This document shows, in pieces, positions 1 to 7,081 of a stretch of DNA of 11,500 nt. The stretch is from Betaproteobacteria bacterium (GTDB taxonomy: Bacteria > Pseudomonadota > Gammaproteobacteria > Burkholderiales > SG8-39), in assembly GCA_019237595.1 (NCBI GenBank), contig JAFAGU010000082.1, forward strand, positions 1 to 11,500, in the 5' to 3' direction. A program made the position numbers and the translations under genes. Below the pieces are notes generated by a model. The model was not told the origin of the DNA. It saw nothing but the letters and a program-made list of their open reading frames with translations, and did not search any database. Position 1 is the first letter of the stretch. Each line of letters opens with the position of its first letter.

Positions 1-623
1 TATTTTCCGCGCCCCTTCGCGGGGTTGTTGCTTTGGAGCACCTCCCTGACGAGGGGCACGGTGAGCCCCCGTTGGCGGGCGAGTGCCTCGCGGTCGAGCG
101 TGTCGAGGACCGACGTCAGGCTGTAGAGGTCGCGCGGCAGGCGGGCGAGGAGATAGGCGACGACCTCGGGCGGCATGTCGAGGCCGCGCCGGGCGGCCTC
201 GGCGCGCAGGTGCTCGGCCTTGTCCGCGTCCGAGAGCGGCTTCAGCTGGTAAACGAGGCCCCACGCGAGGCGAGTGCGCACGTCCTCGCGAACGGCGAGG
301 CCGGCGGGGGGGGCCGATCCGGCGGCAAGCACCGCTAGCCGCCCGTCGCGCGCGGCGTTGATCGCATTGAAAAGCTGCTGCTGCGCGGCTTCGTCGAGCG
401 CCTCGACGTCGTCGGCGACGAAAAGCTGCGGGCTTTGGCGCGACGCGGCGCGTAATAGATGGGAGCGGCCGCTACCCGGCTCGCCCCAGAGAAAGACGAT
501 TGCCTCGGCGAGCGTGCCGGCCGCAAGTGCCCGAACCGCGGCGAGCGCCTCGCCGTTCGACCCGGCGACGAAGGTCTCGAAGCTCGGTTCCTGCGCCGGG
601 ATATGGAGCGGCAGCTGCTCCAC
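1..623 (-). CDS. hda: DnaA regulatory inactivator Hda (3' end at window edge)
   Basis: Hda is a DnaA-like AAA+ protein that binds the DNA-loaded sliding clamp and stimulates hydrolysis of DnaA-bound ATP, preventing re-initiation of replication. The 207 visible codons start at GTG 623-621. The N-terminus reads MEQLPLHIP, with a QLPL clamp-binding motif at residues 3-6. A Walker A-like GEPGSGRSHLL spans residues 47-57; arginine in place of the usual lysine is, as I recall, also seen in E. coli Hda. REDVRTRLAWG (112-122) and the following KPLSDADK (128-135) match the region after sensor 1, and RLPRDLYSLTSVLDTLD (161-177) is the sensor-2 region of the DnaA/Hda family. The last two visible bases are TA, so the stop codon probably falls just outside the window. 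The gene begins 2 nt after the permease stop, which suggests translational coupling. No other start codon fits well. Confidence 0.93.
   Translation of the reverse strand, partial: MEQLPLHIPAQEPSFETFVAGSNGEALAAVRALAAGTLAEAIVFLWGEPGSGRSHLLRAASRQSPQLFVADDVEALDEAAQQQLFNAINAARDGRLAVLAAGSAPPAGLAVREDVRTRLAWGLVYQLKPLSDADKAEHLRAEAARRGLDMPPEVVAYLLARLPRDLYSLTSVLDTLDREALARQRGLTVPLVREVLQSNNPAKGRGK
306..313. repeat. G8 homopolymer inside hda
   Basis: Eight consecutive G on the plus strand (C8 in the hda reading direction, coding Ala-Pro-Pro-Ala near residues 104-107). It is the longest mononucleotide tract I noticed. Slippage here would frameshift hda about midway. The frame is intact in this sequence. 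Confidence 0.9.
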
Positions 624-625
624 GC

Positions 626-1687
626 TTATTTTCGCTCGTAGAGAGCGCTCGCCACGTAGGCCGCCCGGAGATGGCGCAGCCCCACTAGCAGCGCCGCGCT
701 CGCCGGCAGCGCGAGCAGCACGCCGAAGAACCCGAAGACGTGCCCGAAGGCGAGCAGCGCGAAGATCACCGCCACCGGGTGCAGGCCGATGCGGTGGCCG
801 ACGACGAGCGGCGTCACCAGCATGCCCTCGAGCGCCTGGCCGATGCCGATCGCGAGCCAGACCCAGAGCACCCCGGCGAAGGTATCGAACTGCAAGAGCG
901 CCGCGGCGGTGGCGAGGAAGAGGCCCACCGTGATGCCGACGTACGGCACGAGGACCGCGAGGCCGGTGATGACGCCGATCGGGAGCGCGAATTCGAGCCC
1001 GGTGATGGAGAGCGCGGTCGTGTAGTACGTGCCCATGATGAGTATCACGAGCATCTCGCCCCGGAGGAACTCGGCGAGCACGCGGTCGACGTCGGCGGCC
1101 ATGACGAGCATCTTGGGCCGCGCGCGCGGCGGGATGAGCCCTTCGACGCTCGCGAGGACCTTGTTCCAGTCGCGCAGCAGGTAGAAGAGGACGACCGGCA
1201 CGAGCGCGAGATTGACGAGGAAGGCGAGCAGCGCGAGGCCGCCCGCGCCGAGCGAGTGCGCGATGCGCTTGGCGAGGTCCTCGTTTCCGGCGAAGGCGTC
1301 GCGCGCGAGCCCCTTCACCGTGTCCACGTCCAGCGCCAGGTCGATGTGGAACTTTTCCCGCAGCCACGGCGCGCCGTGGCGGTTCGTCCACTCGAGCAGG
1401 GTGGGCAGCTTCTGCGCGAGGAGCTGGGTCTCGCGGTAGAAGAGCGGCACGACGACGAGCAAGAGTCCCACGATGAGCCCGAGCGCGACCAGCATCACGA
1501 GCAGCACGCCGAGCGTGCGCGGGAAATGGCGGTTCGTGAGCCGCTCCACGAGCGGGTCGAGGGTGTAGGCGAGGATGGCCGCAAAGAGGAAAGGCACCAG
1601 GATCGGGGCGAGCAGCCAGACGAGGAATCCGATCGCCGCGGCGATCGCGAGCCAGGCCCAGAGCTGCGGTCGAGCGAGGACACCCAT
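626..1687 (-). CDS. AI-2E family transporter (PerM-type permease)
   Basis: A 353-residue inner-membrane protein of the AI-2E exporter/PerM family; substrates of most members are unknown. The N-terminus has two hydrophobic stretches (about residues 8-45) containing VPFLFAAILAYTLDPLVERL, a hallmark of the family. A hydrophobic segment near 62-82 follows, then a soluble stretch rich in charged residues, and then the typical C-terminal membrane bundle with LPIGVITGLAVLVPYVG, LEGMLVTPLVVGHRIGLHP and GFFGVLLALPASA. Length and motif order are normal for the family. The start is ATG 1687-1685. The frame stays open far upstream, but that part lies antisense to purM and has no membrane segments, so it is not coding. 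The stop TAA is 2 nt before the hda start, so the two genes are very likely one transcript. purM starts divergently 24 nt away. Confidence 0.93.
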   Translation of the reverse strand: MGVLARPQLWAWLAIAAAIGFLVWLLAPILVPFLFAAILAYTLDPLVERLTNRHFPRTLGVLLVMLVALGLIVGLLLVVVPLFYRETQLLAQKLPTLLEWTNRHGAPWLREKFHIDLALDVDTVKGLARDAFAGNEDLAKRIAHSLGAGGLALLAFLVNLALVPVVLFYLLRDWNKVLASVEGLIPPRARPKMLVMAADVDRVLAEFLRGEMLVILIMGTYYTTALSITGLEFALPIGVITGLAVLVPYVGITVGLFLATAAALLQFDTFAGVLWVWLAIGIGQALEGMLVTPLVVGHRIGLHPVAVIFALLAFGHVFGFFGVLLALPASAALLVGLRHLRAAYVASALYERK

Positions 1688-1692
1688 GGCGG

Positions 1693-1698
1693 TAGAAT
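1693..1698 (+). promoter_or_regulatory. Candidate sigma-70 -10 element (TAGAAT) of purM
   Basis: TAGAAT matches five of six bases of the TATAAT consensus and lies 13 nt before the preferred purM ATG. The -35 region (about 1670-1675, TCGAGC) is a weak match inside the permease coding sequence. Transcription would begin near 1705, leaving a leader of only about 7 nt. The same TAGAAT followed by TAGCATG occurs in front of dnaE. Confidence 0.45.
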
Positions 1699-1711
1699 GG
1701 ACGACTCTAGC

Positions 1712-2722
1712 ATGTCGAAACCCGGCCTTTCCTATCGCGACGCGGGCGTCGACATCGACGCGGGCGACGCCCTCGTCGAGGCGATCAAGCCCTTCGCCCG
1801 CCGCACGATGCGCCCCGAGGTGCTCGCCGGGATCGGCGGCTTCGGCGCCCTGTGCGCGCTGCCCAAGAAATACCGCGAGCCGGTGCTCGTCTCCGGCACG
1901 GACGGCGTCGGCACGAAGCTGAAGCTCGCCTTCGCGCTGAGCCGCCACGACACGGTCGGCATCGATCTCGTCGCGATGAGCGTGAACGACGTGCTCGTCC
2001 AAGGCGCGGAGCCGCTCTTCTTCCTCGACTACTTCGCCTGCGGGAAGCTCGAAGTGGAGACGGGCAAGGAGGTCGTCCGCGGCATCGCGAAGGGCTGCGA
2101 GCTCGCCGGTTGCGCGCTCATCGGCGGCGAGACGGCGGAAATGCCGGGCATGTATCCGCCAGGGGAGTATGACCTCGCGGGCTTCTGCGTCGGCGTCGTG
2201 GAGCGATCGCGCATCCTCGACGGCCGCGGCATCGCGCCCGGCGACTTGCTGCTCGGCCTGGGCTCGAGCGGCGCGCACTCCAACGGATATTCGCTCATCC
2301 GAAAAATAATGGAAAAGGCGAAAGCCGATGCGGCGCTGCTCGACGCGATCATGGCTCCGACGCGCATCTACGTGAAGCCGGTGCTGGAGCTCCTCCAATC
2401 CGTGCCGGTAAAAGGCCTCGCGCATATCACGGGCGGCGGGCTGGTCGAGAACGTGCCGCGGATCCTGCCCGAGAACCTCGTGGCGAAGATCGAAAGGAAA
2501 TCGTGGCAGCGGCCGGCGCTCTTCGACTGGCTGCAGCGCGAAGGCAACGTGGGAGAAGACGAGATGCACCGCGTCTTCAACTGCGGCATCGGCATGGTGG
2601 TCGTCGTGGCCGCCGGCGACGCCAAGCGCGCCGCCGAATGCCTGCGCGGTGCGGGCGAGACGGTCTACGAGATCGGCGCGATCGAAAGGGGCTCGGGCGA
2701 GCCGCGCGCGGTGCTCGCCTAG
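1712..2722 (+). CDS. purM: Phosphoribosylformylglycinamidine cyclo-ligase (AIR synthetase)
   Basis: PurM closes the imidazole ring of FGAM to 5-aminoimidazole ribonucleotide using ATP, step five of de novo purine synthesis, in the cytosol. The 336-residue product is colinear with E. coli PurM: LSYRDAGVDIDAGDALV (6-22), GGFGALCALPKKYREPVLVS (42-61), the nucleotide-binding GTDGVGTKL (62-70), GIDLVAMSVNDVLVQGAEP, GGETAEMPGMY, LGSSGAHSNGYSLIRK, HITGGGLVENVPRILP and FNCGIGMVVV. The start at ATG 1712 gives MSKPGLSYRDAG, the normal N-terminus. An in-frame ATG at 1697 would add five residues but overlaps the likely -10 element. No purN follows, unlike the purMN pair of E. coli. The gene is divergent from the permease and converges on the EamA gene, sharing a CTAG that holds both stop codons. 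Confidence 0.97.
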   Translation: MSKPGLSYRDAGVDIDAGDALVEAIKPFARRTMRPEVLAGIGGFGALCALPKKYREPVLVSGTDGVGTKLKLAFALSRHDTVGIDLVAMSVNDVLVQGAEPLFFLDYFACGKLEVETGKEVVRGIAKGCELAGCALIGGETAEMPGMYPPGEYDLAGFCVGVVERSRILDGRGIAPGDLLLGLGSSGAHSNGYSLIRKIMEKAKADAALLDAIMAPTRIYVKPVLELLQSVPVKGLAHITGGGLVENVPRILPENLVAKIERKSWQRPALFDWLQREGNVGEDEMHRVFNCGIGMVVVVAAGDAKRAAECLRGAGETVYEIGAIERGSGEPRAVLA

Positions 2723-2741
2723 GTGCGGCTTCCCCGCCTAG
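2719..2741. repeat. Imperfect inverted repeat at the purM/eamA convergence
   Basis: CTAGG (2719-2723) and CGG (2726-2728) can pair with CCG (2734-2736) and CCTAG (2737-2741), leaving a 2-nt bulge and a 5-nt loop (CTTCC). The structure includes both stop codons. No T-tract follows on either strand, so if it ends transcription it is not a classical intrinsic terminator. It may simply be chance in GC-rich DNA. Confidence 0.35.
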
Positions 2742-3576
2742 CAAGATAAATCCCGGCGAGGACGACCAGTCCCCCGGCGACTTGAACGGCGCCGACCGGC
2801 TCGGCGAGGATGAGCCACGCGAAGACGCTCGCCATGACCGGCTGGAGCAGCAGGCTGACCGACGAAAAGGCGGCCGGGAGCTGCGCGAGCGCGTACGCAA
2901 TCAGGCCCTGGCCCGCCGCGTGCGAGATCCACGCGAGGCCCAAAAGGGTCGCCCATCCGTGGGCCGTGGCGGGAAAGAAAGTTTCGCCTGAGGCGAGCGC
3001 AACCGGCAGCAGGAAAACCGCGGTAATCGTGCTCGTCGCCGCCATGAGCCTGAGCGTCCCTTCTCCGCGGTCCCGCAGGCTTTTCACGGCGAAGAGGTAG
3101 GCGGCGTAGAACACAGCGGTCAGGAGCCCGAGCGCGTCGCCAAGGAGGCTCCGCGGGCCGAATTGCGCGCTCGCACCGACGAGGAGGCCGACGCCCGCGA
3201 GGGCGGCGGCAAGCCCTGCGAGGAACAGGCCCGAAGGACGCTCTCGGAGGAAGAGCCAGGTGCCCAAGGTGACGAAGAGCGACGCGAGGTTCGCGAGCAG
3301 CGTGGAGTTGGCGACGGACGTGTAGCGGATGGAGAGGTGCCAGAAGCCGAGGTCGCCGGCGAACGCGAAGCCCGCCGCGAGGAGGAGCAAACCGTGCGGC
3401 GCCGGCCGCGAGCGCTCGGCCGGTTTTGCGAGGACGAAGATCCACAGCAACGGCAGCGCGAGCGCGACGCGCCAGAATGCAGTGGCGGTCGGACCAGCCT
3501 CGGAAAGGCGCACGAAGATCGGCGAGAGCGCGATGCAGGTCGCGCCGCCGAGCAGGGCCGCGAGCGAGCGATTCAA
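2719..3576 (-). CDS. EamA/DMT-superfamily transporter
   Basis: A 285-residue polytopic membrane protein with the two tandem EamA repeats of drug/metabolite transporters, about residues 6-137 and 148-280, giving ten predicted helices. Family features include the first helix with IALSPIFVRLSEAGPTATAFWR, the TSVANSTLLANLASLFVTL segment, the motif LFLRERPS at the end of the first repeat, and in the second repeat ALAQLPAAFSSVSLLLQPVMA followed by AWLILAEPVGAVQVAGGLV. Members export amino acids or other metabolites; the substrate cannot be read from sequence. No ATG or GTG gives a full-length first helix. TTG at 3576-3574 (MNRSLAALLGG) is the best start, without a clear ribosome-binding site. The next upstream ATG is in another frame and meets a stop after six codons. 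The start is only 15 nt from that of divergent dnaE. Confidence 0.88.
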   Translation of the reverse strand: MNRSLAALLGGATCIALSPIFVRLSEAGPTATAFWRVALALPLLWIFVLAKPAERSRPAPHGLLLLAAGFAFAGDLGFWHLSIRYTSVANSTLLANLASLFVTLGTWLFLRERPSGLFLAGLAAALAGVGLLVGASAQFGPRSLLGDALGLLTAVFYAAYLFAVKSLRDRGEGTLRLMAATSTITAVFLLPVALASGETFFPATAHGWATLLGLAWISHAAGQGLIAYALAQLPAAFSSVSLLLQPVMASVFAWLILAEPVGAVQVAGGLVVLAGIYLARRGSRT

Positions 3577-3578
3577 GA

Positions 3579-3584
3579 TAGAAT
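3579..3584 (+). promoter_or_regulatory. Candidate -10 element (TAGAAT) of dnaE
   Basis: TAGAAT ends 7 nt before the dnaE ATG, so transcription would begin at or next to the start codon, predicting a leaderless or nearly leaderless message. No good -35 hexamer is visible 16-18 nt upstream, and there is no Shine-Dalgarno sequence before the ATG. The element sits just upstream of the divergent exporter start. Confidence 0.4.
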
Positions 3585-3591
3585 TTTTAGC

Positions 3592-6500
3592 ATGGGCGCC
3601 CCGCGCTTCGCCGGCCTCGCCGATTCGTCCCTCGACTCGTCCCGTCCGCGCTTCGTTCACCTCAGGATGCACTCGGAGTTCTCGGTCGCGGACGGCATCG
3701 TCCGCCTGGACCGGGCGGTGGAGCGCGCCAAGGCCGACGGCATGCCGGCGCTCGCGCTCACGGACGCCGCGAACCTCTTCGGCATGGTGAAATTCTACGG
3801 CGCGGCGCGCGCCGCGGGCGTAAAGCCGGTCATCGGCGCCGATGTCTGGATCCAGAACGAAGCCGACCGCGACAAGCCCTCGCGCCTGCTGCTCCTTTGC
3901 GCTTCGCGCGAAGGTTACCTGCGCCTCTGCACGTTGCTTTCCCGGGCGTGGCTCCGGAACCAGCATCGCGCCAGGGCCGAGATCGCGCGCGGCTGGCTCG
4001 AGGAAGCCGGCACGGACGGGCTGATCGCGCTTTCCGGCGCGGCGATGGGAGACGTGGGGCTGGCGCTCCTCGCCGATCACGCCGGGGCTGCGGACGCGAT
4101 GGCGCGCGCCTGGGCGAAGCTCTTCCCCGGGCGCTACTACGTGGAGCTGCAGCGCGCCGGTTTTCCGAATACCGAGGCGCTTGTCTCGCGATCGGTTGCG
4201 CTCGCCACGCGAGAGAAGCTTCCCGTGGTGGCGACGCATCCCGTGCAGTTCCTCGAGCGCGACGAATTCAAGGCGCACGAGGCGCGCGTCTGCATCGCCC
4301 AGGGCTATGTGCTGGCGGACCAGCGTCGCCCGAAACTCTTCACTGCCGAGCAGTACTTCAAGTCGCAGGACGAAATGGCGGCGCTCTTCGCCGACATCCC
4401 GCAGGCGCTCGAGAACGCGGTCGAGATCGCGCGCCGCTGCAACCTGCGCATCGACCTCGGCAAGAACCGCCTGCCCGCCTTCCCGACGCCCAAAGGGGTC
4501 TCGATCGAGGAGCACCTCAAGCGGGAAGCGGAAGCGGGTCTCGCAAGGAAATTCGAAAAACTGGCGTTGCAGGAGGAAGAGAAGCCTCCTTACCGCGAAC
4601 GCCTTGCCTTCGAGATCAAGACCATCGTGCAGATGGGCTTCGCTGGCTACTTCCTCATCGTCGCCGACTTCATCAACTGGGCGAAGGCGAACGGCGTACC
4701 GGTCGGGCCGGGCCGCGGCTCGGGTGCGGGCTCGCTCGTCGCCTACGCGCTCGGCATCACCGACCTCGACCCGCTGCGCTACGAGCTGCTCTTCGAGCGC
4801 TTCCTCAACCCCGAGCGCGTCTCGATGCCCGACTTCGACATCGACTTCTGCCAGGACGGGCGCGACCGCGTGATCGAGTACGTGCGGCGCAAGTACGGCG
4901 AGGAAAGCGTGTCGCAGATCGCCACCTTCGGCACGATGGCGGCCCGCGCGGTGGTGCGCGATTGCGGCCGGGTGCTCGACCTCGGCTACAACTTCTGCGA
5001 CCAGATCGCCAAGCTCATCCCTTTCCAGCCCGGAAAGCTCATCACGCTGCGCGAGGCGCGCGAAATGGAGCCGCTCCTCGCCGAGCGCGAGAAGAAGGAG
5101 GAGGAGGTGCGCGAGCTGCTCGAGCTCGGGGAGAAGCTGGAAGGCCTCGTGCGCAACGTCGGCATGCATGCCGGAGGCGTGCTGATCGCGCCCGGGCGGC
5201 TCACCGACTTCTGCCCGCTCTATGCTGCCGAGGGCACGGCGAACGTCATCTCGCAGCTCGACAAGGACGACGTCGAGGCGATCGGCCTCGTCAAGTTCGA
5301 CTTCCTCGGCCTCACGACGCTCACCATCCTCGATTGGGCTGAGCGATTCGTGAGAAGCCTGGAAAAAACCGATTTCAGCCTGGAAAAAATTCCCCTGGAT
5401 GACGCGGAGACCTACAAGCTGCTCTCCGCGGGCAATACGACGGCGGTGTTCCAGCTGGAATCGCGCGGCATGAGGGACATGATCCGGCGCGCGAGGCCCG
5501 ACCGCTTCGAGGACATCATCGCGCTGGTTGCGCTCTATCGCCCGGGCCCGATGGACCTCATCCCGGATTTCATCGCCCGCAAGCACGGCCAGCAGGCGGT
5601 CGAGTACCTGGACGCGAGGCTTCAGCCGATCCTCGGCCCGACCTACGGCATCATGGTCTACCAGGAGCAGGTGATGCAGATCGCGCAGGTCGTCGGCGGC
5701 TATACGCTCGGCGCGGCCGACCTCCTGCGCCGGGCGATGGGCAAGAAAAAGCCCGAGGAGATGGCGCAGCAGCGCGAGATCTTCGTCGCAGGCGCGATGA
5801 AGAACGGCCTCCCAAGGATGAAGGCGAGCCAGCTCTTCGACCTCATGGAGAAGTTCGCGGGCTACGGCTTCAACAAGTCGCACGCCGCGGCGTACGCGCT
5901 CCTTGCCTACCAGACCGCCTACATGAAGGCGCATCACGGCGCGGCTTTCGCGGCGGCCAACCTTTCCGCGGTGATGGACGACACCGACAAGGTGCGGCAA
6001 TTCCGCGACGACGCGGTCGCGAACGGCCTCAAGATCCTCCCGCCGGACGTCAATGCTTCCGACTATCGCTTCGTGCCCGTCGACCGCTCCACGGTGCGCT
6101 ACGGCCTGGGCGGCGTGCGAGGTACGGGCGCCTCGGCAATCGAGACGATCCTGCAGGCGAGGAAGGGGGCGCCCTTCGCCGACCTTTTCGACTTCTGCCG
6201 CCGCGTAGACAAGCGCGTAGTCAACCGCCGCGTCGTCGAGGCCCTGGTCCGCGCCGGTGCGTTCGACTCGATCGATCCGCAGCGCTCGAAGCTTCTCGCC
6301 TCCGTCGGGCGCGCCCTCGACGCGGCCGAGCAGGCCGAGCGCGCCGCCTCTCAGGTGAGTCTCTTCGGCGAGAGCGATGCCCCGCGCGGCGGTGCCCATG
6401 CCTACATCGACGCGCCGGCCTGGGACCTGAAGCAGCAGCTCCTGGAGGAAAAGGCCGCGCTCGGCTACTCGCTGTCGGCGCATCTCTTCTCGGTGTACGA

Positions 6501-7077
6501 GCGCGAGCTCGCGGGGTTTCCCCGCACGCCGCTCGCGCGCCTGACCTCATCCGAGAGCCGCGTCTGGATGGCGGGGGTCATCGCGTCGGCGCGCACGCAG
6601 ATGACGCGCCGTGGGCGCATGGTGGTCGTCATGCTCGACGACGCCACAGCGCAAGTCGAGATCACCGTGTTCAACGAGCTCTTCGAGCGGCACCGCGAGA
6701 AGCTGAAGGAAGACGCACTCCTCGTCGTGGCCGGGAAGGCGCAGAACGATCCCTACTCGGGGAACTTCCGCGTCGTCGCCGAGGACCTCCTCGACCTCGA
6801 GGAGCTGCGCTCGCGCTACGCCGCGCGCCTGAAGATTGCCATGAACGGGAACACGGACCGCACGCGCGATGCCCGCCGCCTGCAGCAGATCCTCGCTCCC
6901 TATCGCGCCTCCGGCTCGGGCGGCTGCTCGGTGGTGGTTTCCTATGAGAACGGCGCCGCCGTGTGCGACGTGGCGCTCGGCGAGGCCTGGCGCGTGCGGC
7001 CCGATCCTCGCCTGCTTTCCGACCTCGGCGCCTGGCTCGCGCCGGGGAACGTGCAGGTCGTCTACTCGGCGCTCTAG
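3592..7077 (+). CDS. dnaE: DNA polymerase III subunit alpha
   Basis: The catalytic subunit of the replicative polymerase, 1161 residues, about the same length as E. coli DnaE. An N-terminal PHP domain begins with FVHLRMHSEFS (21-31) and includes LTDAANLFGMVKFYG. The polymerase core has the nucleotide-binding GPGRGSGAGS (372-381). Its catalytic aspartates are D414 and D416 in PDFDIDF and D570 in KFDFLGL, equivalent to E. coli D401, D403 and D555. A helix-hairpin-helix lies near 838-860 (LGGVRGTGAS). The internal clamp-binding motif is QVSLF at 921-925. An OB fold starts near 990, followed by a C-terminal tau-binding-type domain. The protein is intact, with no intein. ATG 3592 adds about 15 residues before the conserved start, and no later start codon fits. 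The gene converges on the FAD protein gene and shares its CTAG stop. Confidence 0.98.
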   Translation: MGAPRFAGLADSSLDSSRPRFVHLRMHSEFSVADGIVRLDRAVERAKADGMPALALTDAANLFGMVKFYGAARAAGVKPVIGADVWIQNEADRDKPSRLLLLCASREGYLRLCTLLSRAWLRNQHRARAEIARGWLEEAGTDGLIALSGAAMGDVGLALLADHAGAADAMARAWAKLFPGRYYVELQRAGFPNTEALVSRSVALATREKLPVVATHPVQFLERDEFKAHEARVCIAQGYVLADQRRPKLFTAEQYFKSQDEMAALFADIPQALENAVEIARRCNLRIDLGKNRLPAFPTPKGVSIEEHLKREAEAGLARKFEKLALQEEEKPPYRERLAFEIKTIVQMGFAGYFLIVADFINWAKANGVPVGPGRGSGAGSLVAYALGITDLDPLRYELLFERFLNPERVSMPDFDIDFCQDGRDRVIEYVRRKYGEESVSQIATFGTMAARAVVRDCGRVLDLGYNFCDQIAKLIPFQPGKLITLREAREMEPLLAEREKKEEEVRELLELGEKLEGLVRNVGMHAGGVLIAPGRLTDFCPLYAAEGTANVISQLDKDDVEAIGLVKFDFLGLTTLTILDWAERFVRSLEKTDFSLEKIPLDDAETYKLLSAGNTTAVFQLESRGMRDMIRRARPDRFEDIIALVALYRPGPMDLIPDFIARKHGQQAVEYLDARLQPILGPTYGIMVYQEQVMQIAQVVGGYTLGAADLLRRAMGKKKPEEMAQQREIFVAGAMKNGLPRMKASQLFDLMEKFAGYGFNKSHAAAYALLAYQTAYMKAHHGAAFAAANLSAVMDDTDKVRQFRDDAVANGLKILPPDVNASDYRFVPVDRSTVRYGLGGVRGTGASAIETILQARKGAPFADLFDFCRRVDKRVVNRRVVEALVRAGAFDSIDPQRSKLLASVGRALDAAEQAERAASQVSLFGESDAPRGGAHAYIDAPAWDLKQQLLEEKAALGYSLSAHLFSVYERELAGFPRTPLARLTSSESRVWMAGVIASARTQMTRRGRMVVVMLDDATAQVEITVFNELFERHREKLKEDALLVVAGKAQNDPYSGNFRVVAEDLLDLEELRSRYAARLKIAMNGNTDRTRDARRLQQILAPYRASGSGGCSVVVSYENGAAVCDVALGEAWRVRPDPRLLSDLGAWLAPGNVQVVYSAL
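5356..5389 (+). repeat. 13-nt direct repeat within dnaE
   Basis: AGCCTGGAAAAAA occurs at 5356-5368 and again at 5377-5389, 21 nt (seven codons) apart and in frame, giving SLEKTDF then SLEKIPL. The A6 runs stand out in this GC-rich gene. The frame is maintained, and this looks like a local duplication in a surface linker. Confidence 0.85.
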
Positions 7078-7081
7078 CGCC
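7068..7081. repeat. Small inverted repeat over the shared dnaE/FAD-gene stop codons
   Basis: GGCGC (7068-7072), loop TCTA, GCGCC (7077-7081): a 5-bp GC stem whose loop and edge contain the CTAG used as a stop codon on both strands. It could act as a weak bidirectional termination or stability element. It has no T-tract. Confidence 0.35.

Noticed and set aside
1697..1711. Alternative purM start at ATG 1697 (MDDSS extension)
   Set aside because: It overlaps the likely -10 box, adds residues not typical of PurM, and has no ribosome-binding site. ATG 1712 gives the usual N-terminus. It cannot be fully excluded.
1688..2569. Long minus-strand open frame continuing the permease upstream, antisense to purM
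   Set aside because: It encodes charged, low-complexity sequence with no membrane or family features. The opposite strand holds full-length conserved purM. Long antisense frames are expected in GC-rich coding DNA.
5361..5390. A6 runs in dnaE as a possible programmed frameshift site
   Set aside because: The reading frame is GAA|AAA|ACC, not the A|AAA|AAx phase required for -1 slippage of the dnaX kind, and conserved DnaE sequence continues in the zero frame.
3577..6483. Open frame of nearly 3 kb on the minus strand, in frame with the EamA gene and antisense to dnaE
   Set aside because: The translation is Arg/Glu/His-rich shadow sequence of dnaE codons. The EamA family part begins only at about 3576.
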